NCBI GenBank assembly: GCA_907165275.2
Contig: OU015673.1
Location: forward strand, 3,177,001-3,241,000
Origin: Zygaena filipendulae
Lineage: Eukaryota; Arthropoda; Insecta; Lepidoptera; Zygaenidae
Length of the DNA: 64,000 nt
Direction of reading: 5' to 3'
Shown here: positions 48,924 to 60,900 of the stretch, in pieces
How positions within the stretch are numbered: position 1 is the first letter of the stretch
How the letters are laid out: the number at the start of each line of letters is the position of its first letter
Translations under genes and position numbers: made by a program
The notes under the pieces: generated by a model
Told to the model about the DNA's origin: nothing
Database searches by the model: none
Seen by the model: only the letters and a program-made list of their open reading frames with translations

Positions 48924-51900
48924 CTGCGGGGAAACGGACTGGGGATGTTACGGAGTTCCGCTACCGAAACTATCGGATGTATAATATATCCACAACAAAA
49001 ATCGTTTCGATACAGTAACGAATCTAATAAAAGCGTTGAGAAAAATGTCTAAACGGGGCGGAGTTTCAATGAGATATGTTTTCATGTCTAGGTTTCAGTC
49101 GTACCTTGTAATTACTTGTTTTTTCCCTTATACGATTCCTAAATAATAATCTAAGATTCGTAACCGAAACTATTCGAAACAACCGGATAATCTATACTAA
49201 TATTATAAAGAGCAAAAGTATGTGAGTTTGTGGGTTTGTGAGTTTGTGATGTTGTAGGGGGTAATCTCTGGATCTACTGAACCGATTTTGAAAATTCTTT
49301 CATTTATAGGAAGCTGCAGTGATCCTGAGTGTCATAGGGTACTTTTTATTCCGGAATTCCCGCGGGAACTACGAATATCCCGCGGGTAAAACCACGGCGG
49401 AACAGCTATCTCTGGATCTCGATTAATGAACCGATTTTGAAAATTCTTTCACTTATAGGAAGCTACAGTGATCCTGAGTGACATAGAGTACTTTTTATCC
49501 CGGAATTCCCGCGAGTACTCCGAAATTAACGCGGGTGAAACCGCGGGGGTCAGCTAGTCCGTAATAATTTGATTTGACCGTAACTCAGACCGGTAAGAAT
49601 AAAATATATTTTTCATATATCAGTATCCATATACACATCCAAAAATTCATATCAACAACATATTAGCTAAGTTTCATTACCGACCAAGTAACGGTGCCAG
49701 TTAGGTGTAATGGTGAATTCCAAAACGTTTCTCTCTCTCTCTCTCTCTTTGTAAAAGTCGGATAGGGGCTACCCTATCCGATTTTTACCTTGTACCTTAC
49801 AGTATAGTATAGTATAGAGTAGTATATAGATACGTACCCGGCGCGGAGTGCACGATCTGCAGCGTGCCGTCGACGATGGTCCCGGAGAGCACGCCCGTGA
49901 GGCCGGCCACGTTGATCTGCTGCCGCATGCGCTTCGCCTCCGCCTCCATCTCCTGGCGCAGGTACAGCTCCTTGTGGTGCACCTTGTTGTGGTACTTGAG
50001 GTGGTGCGCCTTCGTGAACTTCTTCCCGCACGGCTCGCAACTGTCGATTCGTTATTAGAACGAAGTTCTTTATCGCACGGTACATATGGGGGCTAGGATT
50101 TCATGCGTGAAAGAATTTTTCCGTCACGGGCGTCATAGGTGCGCGCTTATTGGTTAATGATTTTTGGAACGATTAATTATATTATTGGTTGCTTATTGGT
50201 TTTTTTCTTTTTCGGAAACTACGAGGCGCAAAAACTTCGCTCTATCGGCATTTCTTTTTATTTATAAACAGAAATACAAAACGAAATTACAGCAGAAGTT
50301 CACCCTGGGACCTGAATCATTATGACCCGTTTGATTCCGAAACGGTTTTCTGAACTGAAAGTCGTTTCTTCATCGGTCTGTTGGTTGACATAACGTTTCG
50401 TTTAAATGGGAGTTTCGCGGTCAGAATCTGATTACCTTCTCTCTGCTTTTACCTATAGACGATTCACGGAAAGACAGTTTCGGGATCCTGTTCACCGAAT
50501 GAGGAGTTCTGAAAACTAGCAACAATACCTAGTGTTATAACACATTAGCTAGCTCTTTACTCACGAGTATTTCTTCTCTCCGGTGTGGGTGAGCATGTGG
50601 TTGGCGAGCACGTACGAGTACGTGAACGATTTGCCGCACAGCGAGCACTGGTACGGGCGGACGCCCATGTGCAACCTGCGGACCGAAACGACCACTGTCA
50701 GTATTCCAACACTCCAGTAAGACTCCAGTAAGCATTCTAGCGAGTTAACTATTGGTAATACTCCAACAATAGGGATGGTGCCGGGGTATGAAAATCAAAA
50801 TTATTTTCAGTCCGTCGTTAGATAATAAAAAAAATAATAGACATGTATTTTTTTTATTTTCAAATTGTTGAAAAAATAAGTACCTACTTAGGTAAAGTTA
50901 AGGAATGGGTGCTCGCGACGTCATAATCCCATATAAACTCAATGTATCACCATTATTTTTTGATTAGGTAAAAAAAAATAAAGTGTCTAATGATTTTCAT
51001 TAATCTACACGACGGACCACAAAACTAAAATTCAGTAGCCTAGCCCCTAACTAATATAATATCGTCTTTATACCACCTGGTATGAGGGCTGTCTTGTACC
51101 ACATAAGTTGTGGCCTCGATTCCTGCAACTAGCCATGATTCTAACATTTATACACAGCTGATTTGCGTAAGGTCTTGTCTCAACAAAATATCATTCGAGT
51201 TATAAAAAGAGTACGTCATTGTGACGTCACATAGTTATGATGCCGGAGTTTCTGGCGTTTTGACATACATTAGAACACAATATACCCATTTTGAATTAGG
51301 TATTCCGTTACACAAAACGTACGGCACTAGGGACTTTACTACAGAGAATATAACAATAAGCTTTATTTATTTTTGTGATTCACCTTTTCATTCTCTGCTG
51401 TGATATATTTTACGTTTAAAAATCGTAATAACTGTTTATAAATCTAAGACTTACCTTAATTTCTCTCAACGATCAGGAACTTGATATCAAATAGCACAAA
51501 GATGTTTTTTCAAACTTAACAAAAATTAACATCGAAGTAAGGAAGGCGACCGTCGCGGTCGTCGTTAAAAGCTTCTGCGTTCTTCGAGCCCCGTAGTTTT
51601 TAAAACTTATATACTTACAGAGCAGACGATGAAATGTTGAGAACCCGACTATCTCATCCCACTTCTGCAGCTGTCATACTACAAGAGTCTCTCCCGACCA
51701 CCTAATGAGTTATAACCAATGGTATTACAGTAAAAAGAAGCAATTATTACATACCATATTATTATTATAAATACCAGTGTCACATTCCTTATTTCGGGCG
51801 ACAATGATAGCACTACATTTTTTACCAGAACATCATTGGTTATAAAAGTTACAACCAGGGCTTGAAATACCGGTATTTTGCTCATGAAATATCTTTATCC

Positions 51901-54900
51901 AGGCATCGAATTAACCGACATTACAACGGCATTCCGCGCCATGCAATTGAAAGTGTAGTGGAACTTCATTACGACGTCTCTCAACGCTCAAGCACATTCA
52001 TTTATTTTTCTGCTTTTACAAACGGAATGTTGAATGAAACTGTCGCATCCATGCGTAATTGCACTCTACATCTCTATGGGTACCGGTGACAAGGCCTGGT
52101 CGCGATCACGAATATCCCACATACCGTTCGTGTTTCTGCCGGCTGCCGTAGTCGGCGAAGGCTCTGGCGCAGTGTCTGCACTGGTAGGGCTTCTCGCCGG
52201 TGTGCGTCAGCATGTGGCGGCGCAGCGCTAGGCTCGTCACGGACGTGTAATTGCACACGCTGGCCGCGCCGCAAATTAGTATTTAACGTAAATATTAGAC
52301 GGGGGGGGGAGGGTCACGTGTCGCAACGGTTTTGGAATACGGACGACGTGGAATTGTTTAAGAAAAAACAAAAATTTAATTGGGTGCGTATTCAGTCGGC
52401 ATCGCAATCTCAATTTGACAGTTACTGTTCATTAATGTTGAATTTTATTGTAACAGTGATAAAGTTCAACAACCGTCAAATGTTCAAGGTAAGATCGCTA
52501 CGGTCAGAACGGCACTGGCTACTGTTTATCTATTTGAACGTCTTTACTTGCATTTGATTTCGGTCCCGCAAAATAAGTAGCATTTAATTTCGAGTACTAT
52601 GATGATATAGATTCATTATGAGAAATTGACATTTAAATCTGTATTGAACGTAACGATTCACCTTGAATCTATTTTGATGCCAACCTTACTCGCGAACGCA
52701 CATCAGCCCCCTTAGCCTAAGTTGACAAAACGTATCATTATGTCACGTGATCACATAAAATCGTCCATTCAAAAATCCGATTTTTCCATGACCACATGAC
52801 ATAACGATACTTTGCTGAATTAGATCGCCAACTAGGCGGCGGGGGCGGGAGTCGAAACGTTAACATAATATCTCCGTCGGTCCGTGTTCCGCCCCCGGTG
52901 CGGCCGCGGCCCGGCCCGGCCCGGGCACCGGCGTCACCTCTCGTGCTTCTGCCGGTCGCTGGACTCGACGAACCGCCGGTCGCAGTAGCGACACGGCAGC
53001 GGCCGCTCGCCCGTGTGGCGGATCATGTGCCGCTTCAGCGACAAGCTCCACGGCGTCGCGTAACCGCACAGGCTGTTGGACCATCGACACCCCCGCGACA
53101 CTTGACACGAGCCCGCCCGTTACACTACCCTGCCTGGTACCTATGTAGTGTACCTAGAGGCGCGACGCGACGGCGGAGTTTGTGTTTCAAATAGGAGTTG
53201 ATATCGTCCGACATAGGTACGATACAGCAGTAATAGCGCACACCTTTACCTCTAGGTTCGCCGCTAAATCGCAACAGTAATGACAGGGCGAGGGGAGACA
53301 CGGAATGGGGGGGTTTTACGCTTCTTTACTTGGTAACTGTTTTCAAAATTCACAGTTTTGGGGACATTATGGTACTTGGGATGGCAGCAAAAGAGATTTA
53401 CTTTATGTCCTCTCTAGTTAATTTATTTGCTCTGTTACCCCAAACGCACACTTAAGATTATCGTGTCCAATTCCCCGATAACTTTAGCAAAACAGGGCAG
53501 CCAAAGGCGTTAATTTAGTACAACATGCAACAACAGCTTTCGGGTGCCTAATCTGCTAACGTTATCGTTAATTGGACACGGTAATCATGCGTGTGCGGTC
53601 AGGATTACGAAGTAATGGCCCCCGCCAATTCCGTGCCTCCCCGCGCCCCGCCACGACGTAGCGGCGAGCTCGGGGCCCTTATTCACTATGACCATAACAC
53701 GTCGCGTTAAAATGACGCGCCACAAAAATTGTCTTTCCCTCGTAATCAAAGAAGTCTCACTGCAAACAAATACGTTTCTTAGGGCATACAGAATAATAAT
53801 TTCTAATATTTTGGCATCTAGAACGTTTGGGAATGCGTTTTCTGGACGCGCGTTACGAGCAAGACATGTTGTTAGTCATAGTGAATAAGGGCCCAAAAGT
53901 GATAGCGGTGTGGACTGTCGCTGGGTGTGTGTCGGACGATATCAACTTGAACGTGGAAGTCTCCCCGGTGGAGCCCTACGCCGCACGGAGTTAGCAACGG
54001 AACGGTCCGCGCGCTCCATCGACCACACAGCCCATAGACGCCTAATGTTTGATTTTGCGTATTGAATGCATTCTGGCAACTAGCTGAGGTAAGATGAAGC
54101 GGGGTTGCAACGCCGTGATTGGCTAATTCAAGGCCACACGCGCTAGTTACACGCCGTGATTGGCTAATTCAAGGCCACACGCGCTAGTTACACGCGCCAC
54201 GAAACGTTGGAAAGAAATAGATTAATTTACGCAACGGGAAAGAATGAGACGGCACGATAGTTTGAGTACTTTGTTTTAAAACCACGACCAGTGAACCGTG
54301 AACTCCGTACTTGCGAAAAAATTTGTTGATTTCCTTGTTTCTCATAAACAAATAAAGATAATAGTTACTTACAAGTGAAATGTTATCCCATCTTTCTCCA
54401 TATTAGATGTGTTGCTTTTTTTACCGCACCATTTAATGCTACACTGAGGCATTTTGAGTTTTTTTAGCACTTCCTTTATGCACTCCGATCGTGTTGACAG
54501 GTCACAGTAGTGGTCGACACTGATTGAGTATTTCCGCGCGGACATTTATATCGGAACTATAAGTCAGATGTGTTGCCAGGAGCCATTCGCCTGTTATTAG
54601 GCGTCTATGGGCTGTGTGGTCGATGGCGCGCTCGTATCAAGTGTCGCGGGCGCGGTGGGACAAAGGGCACTCGCCTCTCGTGCTTCTGCCTGCTGCCAAA
54701 GTCCCCGAAGCGCCTATCGCATATGCGGCACTTGTACGGGCGCACGCCGGTGTGGCGCAGCATGTGCCGACGCAACTCCATGTTCAGAACGCACGCGTAC
54801 CCGCAAACGCTGTGTCAAACATTCATACGAATTGCGAATTGAAGGCGCTCGTCGCGTCCTGTGTGGCGATACTCTCGGTCAAAAATATCGTATATTTTAG

Positions 54901-57900
54901 AATACCTAATATTATTTCGTCGCACAACTAAGAGTTTTTTTAAATTTCACTCGCGTTAATTTCGAAGTCCTCTGAGAATTCCATGGTACAACGTATGTAG
55001 TTTGGTCAATGACCAATATAGTATAATAGGTACACAGTTAGTATATAGGTACAGTTTATAATGTTTATTAATTTTGTCTGATAATAAAAAATAGTAAGTA
55101 TCTTACTTTGTATTATATTATCTGTGCTTTGGATATTCTACAATAATCTTTTTTTTTTTAATAATTTAGAGAACATGATATTTTTTCGAGAGTCGGCGCC
55201 ACACAGTATGCTAAAACGCCTTAATATTTTTTAATCTATGTTACAACAGAAAAAGTTTCAAAGACGGGGTGCGGTGCGTTCCAAGCATGTTTAATTGATG
55301 TATTTTAATTCGTTTCGAAATCCCCAATCTGACTACAAACAGCGTGTGCGGAAACGGATAGTCGATATGGGCGCAGGTAAAGTTAACGTAATTTCGCTTT
55401 ACTCTAACTATTTTTAATGCACAAAAAAAAAACACAATCAAGACCTTCGTCCCGTTCAAGTGTCTACGTTTTTCACTCTAGCTTTTTATCCAAAAAAATT
55501 GTATGAATTGGCCGACAGCTGTTTTTATCTAATGTTGACTCAACAAATTGCTTGCATTTTCTGTTTCACAACTTTGGCTACAATGAACGATTCACTAAAC
55601 TCAATCTGTTAAATAAATTTCTTAAATCAATGTGTGGTTTCTCAAATCAATCAGTGAGTATTCACGAAGCGATCTGCCTCTCTAATTACACATACACAAT
55701 TTGTTTAGTCAATTATTAATACGTATACCAATCGATTTGACATACCTATGGAGTGTAAAATTGAATCAAATGTAACCACTTTGGTTTGCTCGGTGAAGGT
55801 ATAATACAACTTCAGAAAGTTTGAAACTCAAGTCTGAAACTTGGTACTGAAAAATTTTCTGAACCCGACTGTACTCACTTTCGCACAAAACGCACGCAGT
55901 TTTATGCCACATTCTAAACAAGCTAGCGAAGCGAGTCGGAAGTCTCGAGTGTGGATACAATTAAATCATAATCAATAAGTGATAAAAAAAATTGATGCGA
56001 AAAATATTTGTAGCTCGACAAACCTCACCCGCACCCATGTCTTGGAAACGAGAGTTGATATCGGTACCCACATTAAACTACACTTAGATCTAAATCTAAA
56101 CTAAAATCTAAACTAAGGTAATTTTGCGTGGTCTCTAAATTTAATATTCAGGGTCTTTCACCGCTGTAAAATAACCATCATAATAATGATTACCATAATG
56201 TACACTGTGTTTTCTTAAAACAGAGTTTAAATTAGACCAAGCAAGACTACTGTCTTTACAAATCTTTGGAGCAGGGACCGTATTTTTGAATCGCTCGAAT
56301 TACTTTCGCACACGGAATCGCTAATTCACATGAGAAAGCTTTTATACATTTTTTAAACATTCAGATGGGAATCTTGCAATTCCGTGTGCGAAAAGTAATT
56401 CGAGCGATTCAAAAATACGGCCCCTGGTTTGCTTGGTTGAAGATGAAATAAATTTAAATTATTTTCCATTAAAATCATTGATTCAAATCAAAGTGAAAAA
56501 AAAGAACAAAATAGTTTGAACCTAAAATAACAAAACCCAAGGATTCCAAATCATGAACAAACGTATACGAAAAATTGTAACAATAAGAGATTTTAATTAA
56601 AAACATTGGATTTTAATCAATGATGTGAAAATGTCATTTATGAATATTATTATTTGAATTTTAGTTTGTTCACAAAATCATATTCATCATTGGAAATAAC
56701 TTCATAAAAGCCACTGTTATCGGCATAGAGAAAGTTTTTGTTCAATTAGGTTCAAAAAAAATCATGTTTTTTTTTTAAATACGTTACCTATTTTTTTTCA
56801 CCCCTACTTTGGGGAATCGATACCATTTCGGAATCACAATTCATAATAATCATTCCCCATAGTATGGATGAAAGTTCGTAAAAACTATAAGGCTAGGCGC
56901 ACAAGAGTGACTCTGTATTCTCTATGACCGAAAATCTCAGACTTTCTCATTCTCAACAGTTCCACGTTACAACGCACTTTACCATTTATTTAAGAGTTAC
57001 CTAACCTTACAAAGAAATTTTCCCATTGTACTCATAATTTCAACCTTACAAACAGTAAGGAAAGTAGCCATTTCATTTGATAATGTTTCAATCTAGACAT
57101 TTTAATAAGACTGTTTATAGAGATTTTGATGAAATGCAATCAAATAAGGTGACAATAGCCTCTTTGTTTTTATTATGTTTTCAAACAATTTAAGACTTCA
57201 TTCGTTTTCGTTTTGTTTTTAAAAATTGAGATATTCAAACCAAATTTTATCATGCTGAAGGTTTTTTGCGGTTATCGGAAGAATAGGAAAAGAAACGAAT
57301 TGGAAAACAAGAAGAATTTTGAGACTAGATTGAGTGACGATAAAGTGACGTACCGAACGAATTGTCAAAGAACAAAATATGTTACTTGGTGTCCCCTCTC
57401 TTGTAACGTAACGTAACATAATGGACACAATAAGATTAGCTGCCAGAGTCTCTCTTGCGCGCTAGCTTCAAGTAAAAGCAAATAGATTAAAGAAATTACA
57501 TACCTGCATACAAAAGGTTTGATACCCAAATGTCTGCGTATGTGAGCTTGTAGCGAGGAGTTGGACGAGAACGATGAGCCGCACGTCTCGCAGGTGTGCC
57601 TGGGAAATTAACCATATCGTAACCACTCTCTTCTGTGCCGGCAGTCTCGACAACGCTTTGAAAACGTTATCGTATCGATCGTTAACTAGGGACTTTTCAA
57701 AACGTTGTCGAGACTGCCGGCCCTGGATATGACTTACACCTGACATATAAAAATTAATTGCTGTTCGTTTGTCTCGCTAAAACTCGAGAACGGCTGGACC
57801 AATTTGGCTAATTTTGAAATTTAAAATATTGTGCAAGTTCAGGGAAGGTTTAAGAAGTAAATTAGGCTACTTTGGAGTTACTGCGGGAATTCCGAAACTC

Positions 57901-60900
57901 ACGCGGGTGAAACCGCGGGGCACAGTTGGTATATACTAACTTCAGGTTTGTTAGTTCCTATTGCCAGAATGTTCACTTACCATTATGTCTACTTCTTATG
58001 ATATCCACTACCCTGAATATCTGCTTCTCTTAATATTCACTACCCTGAAAGTCTACATCCCTGAATGTCTATACCCTGGAAGTTCAAATCACTTAACGTC
58101 CATTTCTTTGAAAATCCACTTTTCGATGTATAAACTGGAAGAAGGGATTTACTTACAAAATATATGCTAAAGTGATCAAAGCTACTTACATTTTCTCGTA
58201 GACATATTTTTTCTTTTTGTAAGGGTATTTCTTCTTGGGCTTCGGGTTGAGGATGTGGTCCGGTATGGGCTCTGAGTAAGCCATGATGGTCTCCTTGAGC
58301 AGGACGTCATCGTCGTCCGCCTCATCTTTCTTTTTCTTCTCTTTGGGCGCGTTCTTGCGAGGTCGCCCACGTTTTTTCGGCGTAGTTTGCTGCAAATTCA
58401 TTGTATATTTATAGCTTCTATTTTAACTTAGGAAGTTGCGAATTTTTCCTCATGTCTAGGATGTAATGTACAAATAATAATAATAATAATAACCCACTTC
58501 ACAACACACAGATCTACTTGATCCCACACTAAGCTATGAGCTTGTGTCGTGGATACCAAGCAAACGTGGTATATACTACACATATTATTACATATATATT
58601 ATACTATAGATATATATATACACACCCAGACTGGAAAATGGAACCCTGTGTTCATCACACAAAGTCCACCCCCACCGGGAATCGAACCCGGAACCTCTTG
58701 ATTAGCGGGCAGGCATGGTGACCATTGCGCCAATCGGGTCGTCAAATAACATAAAAGTTAAAAAGGCGTGAACGTTAATTATATTTTATAATGATCAACG
58801 TGTCAACTCTGAAAGCGCTTAAATAGGTACGTATTTTTATTATTATCATTTGAAAAAAAGAGCCTTAATTCTGATTTCCATGGCTCTAAAAAGTGAGTCT
58901 ATACAAACTTTCATCTTCCGATTCACCCACATTAGTTTTTAATTTGCAAAAATCCTTCCTCAGTGAGTCTTTACGTCGCAAAGGAAAACTACCATTCACA
59001 TGTTTCTAGCTTCAGTTGTTTCCGATGGGCCTTGGATAAGTCAGGACGCTTCTTTACATTACTAAACATTTTTTTTAGATAGATCTAGACTTCTAGTATT
59101 ATTACAAAATGTATTTAATATTTATCTTCATTTCAAGTTAATTATATTCATATCAGCTCTGCTAGACTGCCGATTTTTTATGTAAGTAATAATTACAATA
59201 TCACTTTCAGTTTGAAAGTTTTATATTTTTTTTTTAATTTTGAAAGATTTTAATTTTTATCTGTTGTTTTAATCTAAACCAAAATACTGATTTTAATAAA
59301 AGGACAATGCCAATCTTTGTATGGACCAAGTGCTGCCCAGAATAAAGTCATAGTACATTATGTTCCTTAGGGCAGTAGTAGTCTGTAAAATGAAGCGCGT
59401 TTAATTCTATCCCAGGAGTCGTGAAAAAAGTTTTTGTTAAGATTTATTGGGAAACAATAAACTTGCACGGAAGGTGGACCAAGTGCTGCCCAGGATGTAG
59501 ACATAGCACATTATGTTCCGATATGCATGAAATATTCCAAAAAAATACCCAAAATTGGTAGGCGTGCCTATATATAATATTTGATAAGTTCCCTCCATTT
59601 CTCTAATATCCCATCATCAGATCCTGACCTGATGACAATGGAATTACCTCGGAAATATACCCTTTCAACAAAAAAAAGGATTTTTCAAATCGGTCCAGAC
59701 TCCAGTCGTCTTCGAATAATCGGGGAACATACATACTATATAAAACGTCCAACAAACGTCTCCGGGACCGATTTTGAAAAAAAAAAAAATTATTTCAATA
59801 TAAAGAAATACAAAGAACTCAGTCAAGGTAGTCCCACTCCTGGGCAGTATTTGGTCCAAACCCTGTTAATCTCCTTGTATTTGCAATACACAACAGATAT
59901 AAAGGTTGAAAACAAAGGTTTAAATTTTCCTTTTACTAAGTTTATAATTATGTTGTGTTCAACTTACTGCTTGTTTTATTTCACTGTCAGACTCCCCTTG
60001 TTCATCAGGATTAAAATCAGGATCAGCATAATCTATGAAATAATGAAATTATAATTAGCTTGTCTGTTAGAGGTTATAAAATCAGCAGAGTAACTTTTCA
60101 TTAAGTATGTATTTATTATCGATGAAGGGGTTTTAAGTGAACAAGTTCTCAGTCTTATGTTAGTCACTACAATATGTCATACACATTCAATATCTTTCAA
60201 ACCTAACTTCGCATGGAAATTATGGTACATTTTTTTATTCCAGATTTCCCTCACCTTTGTCCTTTTCTGTAACCCTAACAATGTGAAATTAAGTAGTTAT
60301 GGCATAAAAGCATAACAAACTCACATTTACAATATTAGGATAAGAATAGTTTCTAGATCTTGGGCAAAAAGAGTGTTTTTTATATTATTTACCATCTGTA
60401 CCAAAATGCTCATCATCAAGGTCTGTAGCTGGCTCTTCCTTGAGGTCCAAAGAGCCAGATGCCAGCATTGTTGTCAGAGCTTCATGCTCATCTTGTGGCT
60501 GTGTTTCCTTCTTTCGCTGGTATGGTGAAACATCTATGGAAATATAGGAAAATCTAATTGTAATATACCTATGTATAACACATGCTCGGAAGAAAATGTT
60601 TAAATATATAGTCGTAACTTGTAAGCTAATAATTATGTAGCATATCCTAAAATAATTATTTATTTGTTAATTTAAACTTTATGCACACCACGGTACAAAA
60701 GACAGACTCAAGGACTCAATGCCACAGTGGCATTCTCTGCCAGTTAACCTTTAGACAGTACAGAGCGTTCATAATATTAATTTCCAAAGGCAATTGCAAA
60801 CTTTTTTTTAATATAAGTAGAAACAATTCAGGAATATATGATCCTATTACGACTTTTATTTATTGTAATTAAACTATCACCCAAGATTTTTATGTAATTA

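Noticed and set aside
48700..49052. Plus-strand arginine/proline-rich open frames
   Set aside because: They are antisense to the last coding exon of the zinc-finger gene.
52898..53194. Plus-strand 98-codon open frame
   Set aside because: Antisense to cassette exon B; produced by its GC-rich codons.
54570..54931. Three plus-strand open frames of 90-105 codons
   Set aside because: Antisense to cassette exon A.
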